DNA of 64,000 nucleotides from Chitinophaga varians (GTDB taxonomy: Bacteria; Bacteroidota; Bacteroidia; Chitinophagales; Chitinophagaceae): assembly GCF_012641275.1 (NCBI RefSeq), contig NZ_JABAIA010000003.1, positions 682,001-746,000 of the forward strand, in the 5' to 3' direction. The translations under genes were made by a program, and so were the position numbers. Position 1 is the first letter of the stretch; the number at the start of each line of letters is the position of its first letter. Below, in pieces: positions 26,301 through 34,377 of this stretch. The notes beneath the pieces are model-generated. The model worked only from the letters and a program-made list of their open reading frames with translations. It did not search any database and had not been told where the DNA came from.

Positions 26301-26627
26301 ACCAATGCGGAGCAAATCAGGAAAACGAACGGCAACGCCCTGGTATCGGCAAAAGAAGCCGCCGCGCTGCGTATGCGCCCTATTGCCATGACCGCCCTCG
26401 CGATGGTAGTAGGCATGATCCCGATGGCCAGCGGGCTGGGTGAAGCAGGTGACCAGTCGGCGCCACTGGGCCGTGCCGTTATCGGAGGACTGATCGCTTC
26501 CACCTTTGCCGCCCTGTTCATTTTACCGCTGGTATTTGCATGGGGACAAGGGAAAACATCAACAACAAGTGTTTCGCTTGATCCGGAAGATGAAGAAAGC
26601 ACACATTATATTCCCATGAAAGGATAA
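23355..26627 (+). CDS. RND efflux transporter permease with an EF-hand-like loop
   Basis: A 1090-residue inner-membrane pump with the 12-segment RND layout: TM1 near residues 11-30, a large periplasmic porter domain, TM2-6 around 330-490, TM7 near 560, a second porter domain, and TM8-12 to about 1060. The first half has LAIGILVDESTVTIENI, the family motif near TM4. It drives proton-coupled export of small molecules with the TolC-type and adaptor proteins on either side. The cytosolic link between TM6 and TM7 is unusual: a KHHHKKDG stretch, then residues 533-544 DSNRDGKVGRFE, which fit the EF-hand calcium loop at every ligand position. Confidence 0.94.
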   Translation: MNLIRFALRKPITIMVLVAGLFFFGIKAVTTIKIDIFPKLDMPVIYLSHPFGGYTSTQMESFFGKQYINILLFVNGVKSVETKNIQGLTLIKINFYPGTNMAQAAAEVSAFSNRIQAIFPPGSNPPFIIRFDASTLPVGQLVLSSDKRSNNELLDLANVYVRSSFTSIPGLVGSTPFGGNMRTVVIKADPELLRSHNMTPDQLVEALRLNNQTAPSGNVRIGDKNYLTPANTTLKAIKDFEDIPLFKSGVQNLYLRDVATVEDGADVSTSYALINGKRSVYVSIAKAADASTWEVVQNLKKALPRIQAQLPDDVKLSYEFDQSTYVINSVKSLLSEGAIGAILTGLMVLLFLGDARGALIVILTIPTSIISGILFLSLFGQTINIMTLSGLALAIGILVDESTVTIENIHQHFDLGKPKALAIWDACKEIAFPKLLILFCILAVFAPAFTMGGIPGSLFLPLALAIGFSMVVSYFLAQTFVPVMANWIMKSKHHHKKDGRVMTDAEEFEAAGLAAGEEGNTWSQKKALVEREDSNRDGKVGRFEKIRARYLRFIDRMMPYRKVIVAAYLVICGLAVALQMNTIGRDVLPKVNSGQFQVRLRQPDGTRIEQTEKKTIEVINAVNDIVGKENVSITSAFVGTHPQLFSTAPIFLWMAGPQESVLQVALKEDYHVNLDELKDKIRDRVKKIDPVMKLSFEPIELTDKILSQGSPTPIEVRFSGRNKKQNLEYALKMVDKLKQVPYLRDVQLGQAVNYPALNINIDRTRAAQLGVDVGDISRSLIASTSSSRLTEKNIWVDEKAGLSYNVQVQVPESKLTSQNDIGEIPLLKNSTRPILSDVATITPETTYGENDNLGAMPMLTVTANLNNKDLGSASTEVQKAIHSLGELPRGLNVDLIGLSSTLIDTLGSLQSGLLVAVVVIFLMLAANFQSFKVSAIVLATVPAVLLGSLSLLMMTGSTLNLQSYMGMIMSVGVSISNAVLLITNAEQIRKTNGNALVSAKEAAALRMRPIAMTALAMVVGMIPMASGLGEAGDQSAPLGRAVIGGLIASTFAALFILPLVFAWGQGKTSTTSVSLDPEDEESTHYIPMKG

Positions 26628-26687
26628 ACCGGAAAAAGCATCAGCATAAATATTACCATGAGAATTACAGGAAATAAATATCATTTT

Positions 26688-27827
26688 ATGAAACCAGCAT
26701 CAAAATTTGCCCTCATATTTTTATCAGTTGGTGTGTCTGCCATGGCCCTGCAGAGCTGTAGCTCCACAGAAGCTAAGGACGACAAAGAGCATAAGGAAGG
26801 CGCAGCAGCTGCTGCGCCCGCTCTGGAAGCTTTTACCCTTCAACAGGGACAACTGTCTACTTCCATAAAAATTCCCGGTGAATTGGTGGCTTTTCAACGG
26901 GTAGACCTATACGCTAAGGTGAGCAGCTTTGTTAAAAAGCTGTACGTGGACGTGGGCAGCGAAGTGAAAGCCGGCCAGCTGCTGGTGACCATGGAAGCAC
27001 CGGAACTGAACTCACAGTTGTCCGGCGCCGAATCCCGCCTCAAATCCCAGGAAGCGATTTACCTCTCCAGCAAAGCTACCTATGACCGCTTGCTGGAAAC
27101 CAGCAAAACACCCGGCACCGTGTCCCAGAACGATCTGGACATCGCCTACGCCAAACAGAAGTCAGACCTGGCCCAGCTGGATGCTGCCAAAGCGTCTTAC
27201 CGCGAAGTAGGGGATACCCGCAACTACCTCGAAATACGCGCGCCCTTCAGTGGCGTGATCAGCCGCAGGAATGTGAGCGCAGGCGCCTATGTAGGCCCTG
27301 CCGGTAAAGGCTCCGACCTGCCTATCTTCACCCTGCAGGAACAGAAAAAACTGCGTCTGGTAGTAAGTATCCCCGAAGCATATAACAGTTATCTGAACGA
27401 TAACAGCGAAGTGAAATTCACCACCAAGTCCATGCTCAACCAGACATTTACTGCCAAAGTAAGCAGGTTGTCCGGCGCACTCGACGAGCGGCTGCGTTCC
27501 CAAAGCATCGAAATGGACGTGATCAATGATAACAAACAACTGCTGCCGGGTATGGTGGCCGAAGTATCCATTCCGCTCACCGGCAACCATGCAGGCGCCT
27601 TTGTGGTGCCGTCCAAAGCGGTGCTCAACTCCACACAAGGCGTGTTTGTGATCAAGGTGATTGACGGCAAAGCCCACTGGGTACCGGTAAAAACCGGCCG
27701 TAAAACAGATGACCAGACAGAAGTATTCGGCGATCTCGCACTGAATGATACCCTTATCAAAGTAGCCAGTGAGGAAATAAGAGACAGCTCGGCGATCAAA
27801 CACGTAAACGTGGCAGGCGCTAAGTAA
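26688..27827 (+). CDS. RND efflux periplasmic adaptor (membrane fusion) lipoprotein
   Basis: A 379-residue adaptor joining the RND pump to the outer-membrane channel. The ATG at 26688 is preferred over one 30 bases upstream because it gives a clean lipoprotein signal MKPASKFALIFLSVGVSAMA ending in LQSC. Domain order is lipoyl half-motif (VSSFVKKLYVDVGSEVKAGQ), a helical hairpin around 100-155, the second lipoyl half (YLEIRAPFSGVISRRNVSAG), and beta-barrel and membrane-proximal domains. It is the last gene of the operon; the adaptor usually comes before the pump, so the order here is less common. Confidence 0.93.
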   Translation: MKPASKFALIFLSVGVSAMALQSCSSTEAKDDKEHKEGAAAAAPALEAFTLQQGQLSTSIKIPGELVAFQRVDLYAKVSSFVKKLYVDVGSEVKAGQLLVTMEAPELNSQLSGAESRLKSQEAIYLSSKATYDRLLETSKTPGTVSQNDLDIAYAKQKSDLAQLDAAKASYREVGDTRNYLEIRAPFSGVISRRNVSAGAYVGPAGKGSDLPIFTLQEQKKLRLVVSIPEAYNSYLNDNSEVKFTTKSMLNQTFTAKVSRLSGALDERLRSQSIEMDVINDNKQLLPGMVAEVSIPLTGNHAGAFVVPSKAVLNSTQGVFVIKVIDGKAHWVPVKTGRKTDDQTEVFGDLALNDTLIKVASEEIRDSSAIKHVNVAGAK

Positions 27828-27855
27828 CAGCACGGCATTTCACTGGAACATTGTG

Positions 27856-27884
27856 GCCCTCATGCGATGCATGGGGGCTTTTTT
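27856..27884 (+). terminator. Rho-independent terminator after the efflux operon
   Basis: GCCCTCATGC (27856-27865) pairs with GCATGGGGGC (27869-27878) around a GAT loop, then six T. Its T tract reaches the stop codon of the convergent gene. Confidence 0.88.
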
Positions 27885-28689
27885 ATGAGACAGGAAAGCT
27901 GATATGATAGCGATGGGACAGATGGTTGATGAGCTTTGTCAGTAACTGCTTGCCGATGACCGGAAGGGTGAGCAGCTCATCATAAAAATACTCATGAAAC
28001 CGATATCGTGATGAATAATATTCCAGCGCTTCATCGGCGCAGGTGAGGTAGATGATACAGCCTGGATGCAGTCTTCTGATGGTATGAGTAGTCTGTCTGA
28101 CAATGTCGAAATCACCGTCACTGTTGTGGCAATGCAACACGACAAAGTCGGGAAACTGATGCCGGAACTTTGCTTCGAAATTATCATCTACCTCGGTAGG
28201 GATAGTTATCAAGTGGTTTAGAGCAAGTGTAGACTGTAGTATCCCGCCCATCCGCTGGTCGATTGCGATCATCCCTTTGATGCCGGGAACGTCTTGATGT
28301 AATCGCAACAGGTGTTTTCGCCGGTGTGCTAGTACCGTTACTACCTGAGGCAAAAAGGCTGGCGAAAGATAGTTGTCAAATCGAAAGTCATATAATGACG
28401 GAGGAATACGAACAAACCAGGGTGGAAGCGGACCGGCAAAAAAACGTTGTATCACAATCAGGCTGATTGGATGCTTGCGCCGGGCAATTGTAACCATACG
28501 CCTTGTCCGCAATATCTCCTGCCATGAGCGGTCATTGCAGCCAATGAGAACAGCGTCAACGGCGTGGGACTTAACTTCCGATAAGAAAGACCGGTAATCG
28601 GCAGTTCGTAATGTATGTGGGTAACTGTGCGCAAGATTGTCAATATACGGGTTGCCCGCATTGGTAGGGTCAAAGCAAAGTACCTGCAT
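27883..28689 (-). CDS. Double pseudo-receiver protein (no phosphoacceptor Asp)
   Basis: A 268-residue protein that I read as two degenerate response-regulator receiver domains. The first begins with strand MQVLCFDPTN; where receivers have D-x-x-L-L-D the sequence is DAVLIGCND, so the phospho-Asp is Gly, and the usual KP is SP in NYLSPAFLPQVV. The second has FVVLHCHNSDG, with His in place of the Asp, then IIYLTCAD. The start at 28689 begins exactly at strand 1 and lies one base after the stop of the upstream gene; an earlier in-frame ATG would overlap that gene by 71 bp. It is the third gene of a unit with an Hpt protein and a membrane coiled-coil protein. Confidence 0.6.
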   Translation of the reverse strand: MQVLCFDPTNAGNPYIDNLAHSYPHTLRTADYRSFLSEVKSHAVDAVLIGCNDRSWQEILRTRRMVTIARRKHPISLIVIQRFFAGPLPPWFVRIPPSLYDFRFDNYLSPAFLPQVVTVLAHRRKHLLRLHQDVPGIKGMIAIDQRMGGILQSTLALNHLITIPTEVDDNFEAKFRHQFPDFVVLHCHNSDGDFDIVRQTTHTIRRLHPGCIIYLTCADEALEYYSSRYRFHEYFYDELLTLPVIGKQLLTKLINHLSHRYHISFPVS

Positions 28690-28690
28690 G

Positions 28691-29236
28691 TTATGAATAA
28701 GATTGCGCAAGAGATCCCTGCATCCGGAGGAGTATCCTGTTGATGCCTGTACGTAGTTCATGCTGCCGTATGGTTACAGCGTCGATGGTTTGTTGGTATC
28801 GGTCGGGATCATCCAGTCCGTTTTTCTGTAGTTTAATAATAATATCCAATAGATCGCTTTTAATGAAATGGGCACAATCCTTAAATCCTGCATTGTCGAA
28901 ATGAATACGCAATGATGCGTAGGTAGTCTTCAATTCCCGTCGTAGCAATTCCAGCTCGGCATTTCTTTTTTGTTTACTGGTAAGATCGAACAATTGAATT
29001 AATGCCCGTAGTTCATCCTTCGTTTCCTGGACTACGGTGGTATATTGTTGAAGTGCGTCCCCCAGTTGGTCAATGTTCCCTGTGGAAAGTTCGGTAGTAG
29101 CACGACGCGCCTCATTGGCCCGGGTGATATCTTCTTTATACCGGAGGATTTTTAGTTTGCTGCGCCTTAGGTAAAAAATTGCGAAAATGGTTGTCAGGCT
29201 GGGTATAACGATTGAAAGTACTTTTAATAATTCCAT
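28691..29236 (-). CDS. Membrane-anchored coiled-coil protein of unknown function
   Basis: A 181-residue protein. One N-terminal membrane segment (LLKVLSIVIPSLTTIFAIFY) is followed by a basic stop-transfer RRSKLK and about 150 residues of predicted helix, much of it heptad-like (DQLGDALQQYTTVVQETKDE, then KQKRNAELELLRRELKTTY). There is no enzymatic motif and no kinase domain. The start overlaps the Hpt gene by 13 bp and the stop is one base from the pseudo-receiver gene, so the three are surely co-translated. It could be a scaffold placing the other two at the membrane. Confidence 0.6.
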   Translation of the reverse strand: MELLKVLSIVIPSLTTIFAIFYLRRSKLKILRYKEDITRANEARRATTELSTGNIDQLGDALQQYTTVVQETKDELRALIQLFDLTSKQKRNAELELLRRELKTTYASLRIHFDNAGFKDCAHFIKSDLLDIIIKLQKNGLDDPDRYQQTIDAVTIRQHELRTGINRILLRMQGSLAQSYS

Positions 29237-29643
29237 ATTTTCGGAGGATATGTATCAAGGTATAGTTTCATTCTGTTTATCTCATCACAGACAATAGGTA
29301 CTGTTGAAAGTAAAGAAAATTGTATTTCATGGCACAATTTGTTTATGGCGGCGATGTCTTTGCCGTTTTCGACGATGATTAGATTATGTAACTGTCCCAG
29401 CTTGTTGCCTTGTTGTGTAAGCCCCAGGCCACGAATGTCGGCTTTGAGGCGATGGGCAAATACGGCGGCGTTTTGCCAATCATTTTCCAGCACTGAAACC
29501 TGCAGTTCCGCTAATGCAGTAGGATAGTGTGAAAGCGTAAACTCGAAAATATCCAGAGCGTAGTCGATGTCGTTTTGATAAAGGTCCAGTAAAAACGTAA
29601 TGTCAAAATGTTCGCTGAACTCGAACACTGGGTCTTGATTCAT
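29224..29643 (-). CDS. Histidine phosphotransfer (Hpt) domain protein
   Basis: A 139-residue stand-alone Hpt protein. The helix around residues 55-85 carries VFAHRLKADIRGLGLTQQGN, matching the Hpt signature AHxLKGxxxxLG with phospho-acceptor His64. Hpt proteins pass phosphate between receivers of a phosphorelay. It leads the three-gene unit and overlaps the next gene by 13 bp. No histidine kinase or intact receiver lies adjacent on the same strand, so its donor must be encoded elsewhere. Confidence 0.75.
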   Translation of the reverse strand: MNQDPVFEFSEHFDITFLLDLYQNDIDYALDIFEFTLSHYPTALAELQVSVLENDWQNAAVFAHRLKADIRGLGLTQQGNKLGQLHNLIIVENGKDIAAINKLCHEIQFSLLSTVPIVCDEINRMKLYLDTYPPKIWNY

Positions 29644-29692
29644 TTACAGTCGATTTGATACCGGCAATATCAGTTTTCAATTTTTATTTTTT

Positions 29693-29715
29693 GTTTAAAT
29701 CGTCATAATTTAAAC
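29693..29715. promoter_or_regulatory. Inverted repeat upstream of the Hpt gene
   Basis: GTTTAAAT (29693-29700) and ATTTAAAC (29708-29715), perfect 8-bp arms with a 7-base spacer, 49 bp before the Hpt start. A candidate operator for that unit. Confidence 0.4.
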
Positions 29716-29750
29716 GGATTAACAAATACGAGTCTCCCCCTTACACACAA

Positions 29751-29781
29751 ATGCCCGGGCGCTTCCAAAGCACCCGGGCAT
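29751..29781 (-). terminator. Strong hairpin after the MarR gene
   Basis: ATGCCCGGG (29751-29759) pairs with CCCGGGCAT (29773-29781), with an inner GCTT/AAGC stem. The minus-strand side is followed by TTGTGTG rather than a full T tract, so termination is likely but not certain. Confidence 0.6.
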
Positions 29782-29802
29782 CATTTATTTATAGCGAAAG
29801 CA

Positions 29803-30294
29803 CTACTCGTCAGACTGTTCCAGCAGACTGATCTTCACCCGCTTGTACATACTTTTTTCATCGAGCGCACGCTCCAGTTCACCCATTACCGTGAGTAAAC
29901 TGGCGCTGGCCTGCTCCAGCCACTTCCGGTTTTCTTCCCGGATAACGTTCAGCAGTGGACTGATCTTCCGGTGCATCTGCTTACCGGCGGCCGACAACGA
30001 TATCAACCGGCGGCGTTTGTCCCGGCTGTCGGCGGTGGTTTTGATCAGTCCCTGCGCCAGCAACTGATCTACAAACTGCACTACGGCAGGGTGGGTTAGC
30101 TGCAAGGCTTCGGATATTTCAGTGACGCTCAACTGCTTCTGCCGCACCAGTAGTTCCAGTATCAGGAACCACCGCGCTTCAAAGTCCAGTCCGGACTCCT
30201 TATATATCCTGCTTATATCCTGGGACAGGCGCTCGCTGAGCCTTTTAAGCCGTGTGGCCAGCGCCAGTTCTTCCAGTTCATTTACCAGATTCAT
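29803..30294 (-). CDS. MarR family transcriptional regulator
   Basis: A 163-residue winged-helix regulator. The DNA-binding part (QLSVTEISEALQLTHPAVVQ, then the wing DSRDKRRRLISLSAAGKQ) sits in the middle between helical dimerisation ends, as usual for the family. It starts 18 bp downstream of the outer-membrane barrel gene on the same strand, so it is probably co-transcribed with it and may control it. Ligand unknown. Confidence 0.9.
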   Translation of the reverse strand: MNLVNELEELALATRLKRLSERLSQDISRIYKESGLDFEARWFLILELLVRQKQLSVTEISEALQLTHPAVVQFVDQLLAQGLIKTTADSRDKRRRLISLSAAGKQMHRKISPLLNVIREENRKWLEQASASLLTVMGELERALDEKSMYKRVKISLLEQSDE

Positions 30295-30312
30295 GCAGCC
30301 AATTTAGCAAAA

Positions 30313-32760
30313 TTATCCGGCCCGGCGTTTTTCCTCTTCGGCGCCACCGGCCTTTTTATTACCGCCGCCGGAACCATTACCGCCGAATTTGTAGTTGAAC
30401 GTTATGGTGAATACCCTGCTGTCCCTGCGCTGGAAGAAGGTTTCACCGTAGCCGGTCAACCGGGTGACGGCGTTGGTGTAGTTGGTAAAGAACACGTCGG
30501 AAAGGTTCAGTTTCACCGATGCTTTTTTGTTCCATAACTGCCGTTGTGCGCCGATGCCCATAAACCATACGCCTTTCACGTCCAGGAAACCATAATAGGT
30601 GCGGCTGTTATAGGTGGCGGTCAGTTCCATCGTGGTATTGGGACTGATGGTGATACTGTTGATGCTGTTGAGGTTAAAGGAAACCCTGCTGGCATTCAGA
30701 TGGGTGTTGGCCAGATCGCCTTTGTATTCGCCATAGTAGGCCAGTGCTTCGTTGGTGCTGTTCCACCACCGTCCAACGGTGAAGGGTACACTGAAACTTA
30801 TATTGTAATAATTGTACCGGGCGAGGTTATGACCGGTTTGAATAACGCTGTTGGGCTCTTTGTCGGGAGACAGTACCTCCAGGATATTATCGGTGGTGGT
30901 ACTAAAGCCCAGTTTGGTGATGTATTTCTCTTTGAAGGTATGTGTCAGCTCGAAGGAGTTGGTGATCTCCGGTTTCAGATAGGGGTTACCGGTAGAATAG
31001 GTCAGCGGATCAAGGAACACTTTGAACGGGTTCAGCTCACGATAGGAAGGCCGGTTGATGCGACGGCTGAGTGATATGCCGAGATCATGTGTTTTGTTGA
31101 ACGCATAACCAACGTACCCGCTGGGGAAGAACTGCGTATAGTTGCGGTCAAAGTTTTCCTTATTGGTGACCTGTAATCCTTTGGCGATCGTGTTTTCCAC
31201 GCGAAGGCCCAGCTGTATGCTCAGACGCGCCCACTTTTTGGAAGCATTGAGATAGGCGGCATTGATGTTTTCATCATATACAAACCGGTTGCTTTTACCG
31301 GTGTCCAGTATGTCTGTTCCGCTGCTCCGGTCAAAAAAACGCACATCATTGTCCGCTTTAACCCAACTGCTTTTAATACCGGCGTCCAGCCGCGCGTCTA
31401 GGCTTTTCAGGGGTTGGGTATAATCTGCTTTGACGGACTTGATGCTGAGCTCTCCGGAGAGGTTGCCGAACAGCCGGTAATCGGGTTTCGACTGCCCCTG
31501 TTGCAGGTCAAAGTAAGACGTCCGGTAATTTTGCAGTTCATCGTTGCTGAAACGCGCGTAGTCGAGATCTACGGACAACTCTTTTCCGCTGCTGTCCAGC
31601 CGGTGTTTATAATTCAGGTTGATGCTTCCGTTGTTTCTTTGTGGATGGTTATCTCCGATGGTAGTGAATGAACCGGTTTTTTGTTGTTGTATGTCGAAGG
31701 ATTCCGCCCTGCTGTCGGACGTGATGTTGCCTTTGTTAAAGATGCCGTTGGCCACTACGCCGACGGTGATGTCCGGTGTGATGTTATAGTCTGCGCCGAG
31801 CCTGGCATTGTGGGTGTTAAAGCCAAGCCGGAAAAAGTTGTCGTAGTTGATGCCGCCTGTGTAATGGCCGGCGGCATCATAAAACTGCCGTTCGATGGTG
31901 AGGTCATTCATAAACTGCCGGTAGTTGTAGTTATAGGAACCGAACAGGTTGACCTTTTTCATCTTGCTGTTGAAGTTGACAGAAGGATTTATTTTAGGGT
32001 ACACACCTTGTCCGTAGCTGAGGGATACGTTACCGTTAGTGCCGCTTTGGTGGCCTTTGCGAAGCCGTATGTCAATGATACCGGCGTTGCCGGCAGCGTC
32101 ATATTGGGCGGATGGATTGGTGATCAGGTCTATTTTTTCTATCTGGTTGGCCGACAGGTTGCGCAACAGGTTGGCCAGTTCCTGCCCCGACATGGGCACC
32201 AGTTTGCCGTCCATCATTACCAGCACGCCTTGTCTGCCACGCATCGCGATATTATCATTCTGATCTATCGTGATGCCGGGCGCTTTTTCCAATACTTCCA
32301 GCGCGGTACTGCCGGCGGCGGATATGGAGCCGGCCACGTTAAGGGTGGTTTTGTCATACTGTTGCTGTATGAATGGTTTGGCGGCCGTCACATTGGCTTC
32401 GCGCAGCGTGGTGGTAGTGGTCTGAAGCCGAATTGTGCCGAGTAGTGTGTTTTTGTTGAGTGTAACAGTGGCCGACAGCCAGGGTGTATAGGCCATGCTC
32501 TGGGTGGCTATCAGGTATTGCCCTTCGGGCAGATGATCGAAGGAGAAGGCTCCCTGTGCGTCGGTGTATTCCAGCTTGACCAGCTTCTTGTCTGCTGCCT
32601 GCAACAGTTGTACCACCACATCCCGTGCGGGAGTATTGTCCGTCGTGGCGAAGGTGCCTTTAATACTGTAAAATACGCCGCCAGCCTGGCCGAATGTTTT
32701 ATTTGTGTAAGTAGTAACGTAAATGAAAAAGATAAAAGTAAACAAATATGACAGTCTCAT
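30313..32760 (-). CDS. TonB-dependent-receptor-like outer membrane beta-barrel protein
   Basis: An 815-residue outer-membrane protein. After a signal peptide (MRLSYLFTFIFFIYVTTYTN) comes a carboxypeptidase-regulatory-like beta domain (about 25-110: IKGTFATTDNTPARDVVVQL), then a plug domain (about 115-210: GSTALEVLEKAPGITIDQND), then a barrel of the OMP_b-brl_3 type to the end. No SusD partner is adjacent, which argues against a glycan-import system; uptake of a peptide or small metabolite, or a structural role, is as likely. An upstream in-frame ATG at 32778 is less likely because it separates the signal peptide from the start. Confidence 0.88.
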   Translation of the reverse strand: MRLSYLFTFIFFIYVTTYTNKTFGQAGGVFYSIKGTFATTDNTPARDVVVQLLQAADKKLVKLEYTDAQGAFSFDHLPEGQYLIATQSMAYTPWLSATVTLNKNTLLGTIRLQTTTTTLREANVTAAKPFIQQQYDKTTLNVAGSISAAGSTALEVLEKAPGITIDQNDNIAMRGRQGVLVMMDGKLVPMSGQELANLLRNLSANQIEKIDLITNPSAQYDAAGNAGIIDIRLRKGHQSGTNGNVSLSYGQGVYPKINPSVNFNSKMKKVNLFGSYNYNYRQFMNDLTIERQFYDAAGHYTGGINYDNFFRLGFNTHNARLGADYNITPDITVGVVANGIFNKGNITSDSRAESFDIQQQKTGSFTTIGDNHPQRNNGSINLNYKHRLDSSGKELSVDLDYARFSNDELQNYRTSYFDLQQGQSKPDYRLFGNLSGELSIKSVKADYTQPLKSLDARLDAGIKSSWVKADNDVRFFDRSSGTDILDTGKSNRFVYDENINAAYLNASKKWARLSIQLGLRVENTIAKGLQVTNKENFDRNYTQFFPSGYVGYAFNKTHDLGISLSRRINRPSYRELNPFKVFLDPLTYSTGNPYLKPEITNSFELTHTFKEKYITKLGFSTTTDNILEVLSPDKEPNSVIQTGHNLARYNYYNISFSVPFTVGRWWNSTNEALAYYGEYKGDLANTHLNASRVSFNLNSINSITISPNTTMELTATYNSRTYYGFLDVKGVWFMGIGAQRQLWNKKASVKLNLSDVFFTNYTNAVTRLTGYGETFFQRRDSRVFTITFNYKFGGNGSGGGNKKAGGAEEEKRRAG

Positions 32761-32880
32761 TGGGGCTTTTGGTGGCAAAAGAACACCGATAATCGTAATT
32801 ACTTACATAAATATTTATTGCCGGTCGCCGGCCTTGATGGATGGAGCTGTTTTGTAAATTTCAGTGAATTGCCGGGCGGA

Positions 32881-33360
32881 CTATTGTGCAGGGGGAGGGG
32901 TGGCATTGTCTTCCACACAGTTATCCTTGCGGCGGGTATCAATTACATACTGGATTTTCCATTCTTTCCCCAGCTTCACCAGCTGAAAGGAGTTGACGCC
33001 ACAATGATGGAACTTGCCCTGGTGATAGAAGCGATAGGGCGTCCATACGGAAGCCAGGTGGTCATCTGTCTGTATAGCGCCATAGGTGATACGCTCGTCG
33101 AGGTCGCCCTTGGGCGTACCCGCAATGATGCTGGCAAAACGTTCTACTGATACATTCTTTACCGTAGTGCCGCCTTTATGCTCATCAATGGTCTGAAACA
33201 CGGCAGTAGGGGAAAAACACTCGCGGAGCGCCACGCTGTCGCTGTTATGCATGGCGGTAAACATCTTATCGATGGTTTGTTTCACCCCGGAAGTTTCAGA
33301 TTGGGCCTGCAAGGCGTTAACAACAAAAAGGGCTGGCAGGGTCAGGTACAGATAGCGCAT
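32881..33360 (-). CDS. Exported NTF2-like (SnoaL/DUF4440-type) protein
   Basis: A 159-residue protein with a signal peptide (MRYLYLTLPALFVVNALQAQ) and a cone-shaped NTF2-like domain: TIDKMFTAMHNSDSVALREC, then FSPTAVFQ and VWTPYRFYHQGKFHHCGVNS, FQLVKLGKEWKIQYVIDTRR. Such domains bind small ligands or catalyse simple isomerisations; no catalytic set can be assigned. It lies 21 bp downstream of the LysR gene on the same strand. Confidence 0.8.
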   Translation of the reverse strand: MRYLYLTLPALFVVNALQAQSETSGVKQTIDKMFTAMHNSDSVALRECFSPTAVFQTIDEHKGGTTVKNVSVERFASIIAGTPKGDLDERITYGAIQTDDHLASVWTPYRFYHQGKFHHCGVNSFQLVKLGKEWKIQYVIDTRRKDNCVEDNATPPPAQ

Positions 33361-33381
33361 CTTTTTTAAATCTAAAATACG

Positions 33382-34290
33382 CTATTTGGACTGTTTCTGG
33401 TCTGCGGCTTTGAAATACTGCCGGATATGCTCCACAAACTGCCGTATCAACGGATTGTTCTTGTCCAGGCAAGCAGCTCTCCAGGTCCGCTTGCGCATCG
33501 GCGTTTGCAAAGGCAGGGTAATAAGGTCCCGGTGTTGCAGATAAGGCGCAATGGCCCAGGTGGCAAAAATGCCAATCCCCATGCCTGCCCGGATCATCTC
33601 CACAATAGCTTCGGTGAGCTGCAGCCGGGTGATGGCTTTAGGCCGCGACTCCCGGAAAAAGTCCCGCATCATATTATGGGTGCCGGCTTCTTCTGCTACA
33701 TCATAGGAGAGCAGGTGCTCTGTGGCAAAGTCTTCTGCCGTCAGCGATTTTTTATGCCCAACGAACGGATGGTTACGCGGCAGCACCACCACCACTTCAT
33801 CGTGAAAAAGCGTATGCGTGTGTACACCGGCGGGAGCGGCGTTGTCACTGATAATCGCCACGTCGAGTTCCCCGTTCAGCAGATAATTCAACGGCTTCTG
33901 CGTAGCTGCCGCCACAATGCTGATCTCTACATGCGGGTGCTTCGATTTTAATTCGGTGATCACCCGCGGCAACCAATGATAACAGGTGTAACATTCCGTG
34001 CTGATACGTAATGTCTGTAATTTGCCTTTACGATAAGCCTGTATGTCTTCCTGCAGGCGCGTCAGCTGCGGCAGTATATTGGTGGCGCTCTCCATCACCC
34101 TGCGACCGGCAGCCGTCAGCAACAGCTTTTTGTTGACCCGCTCAAACATCGGCAGGCCTGTTCTTTTTTCCAGGTCTTTCAACTGATGGCTCAGGGCCGA
34201 CTGTGTCAGGTACATTTTCCCGGCCGCCCGGGTAAGCGAACCCTCTGCTACGATATGGGACACCAGCTGAAGATCGTTTGTAGTGATCAT
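33382..34290 (-). CDS. LysR family transcriptional regulator
   Basis: A 302-residue regulator with the N-terminal winged helix (LQLVSHIVAEGSLTRAAGKM, then YLTQSALSHQLKDLEKRTGL) and a periplasmic-binding-protein-like effector domain. The sequence resembles the MetR type in the helix-turn-helix, but the ligand cannot be read. It diverges from the thioredoxin-like gene at 34378, a common arrangement in which the regulator controls its neighbour. Confidence 0.9.
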   Translation of the reverse strand: MITTNDLQLVSHIVAEGSLTRAAGKMYLTQSALSHQLKDLEKRTGLPMFERVNKKLLLTAAGRRVMESATNILPQLTRLQEDIQAYRKGKLQTLRISTECYTCYHWLPRVITELKSKHPHVEISIVAAATQKPLNYLLNGELDVAIISDNAAPAGVHTHTLFHDEVVVVLPRNHPFVGHKKSLTAEDFATEHLLSYDVAEEAGTHNMMRDFFRESRPKAITRLQLTEAIVEMIRAGMGIGIFATWAIAPYLQHRDLITLPLQTPMRKRTWRAACLDKNNPLIRQFVEHIRQYFKAADQKQSK

Positions 34291-34348
34291 GAGTAGTTTT
34301 CATCAAAAGTAAGAAAAGTATTCATTTTTCTCATGTTTGACCGGTGAC

Positions 34349-34356
34349 TACCTTTG
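34349..34356 (+). promoter_or_regulatory. -7 promoter element for the thioredoxin-like gene
   Basis: TACCTTTG matches TAnnTTTG exactly. It predicts a start near 34363 and a leader of about 15 bases to the ATG at 34378. An in-frame TTG at 34354 falls inside this element, so it is not the start codon. Confidence 0.5.
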
Positions 34357-34377
34357 ATCAACAAAATTCATAGGTAT

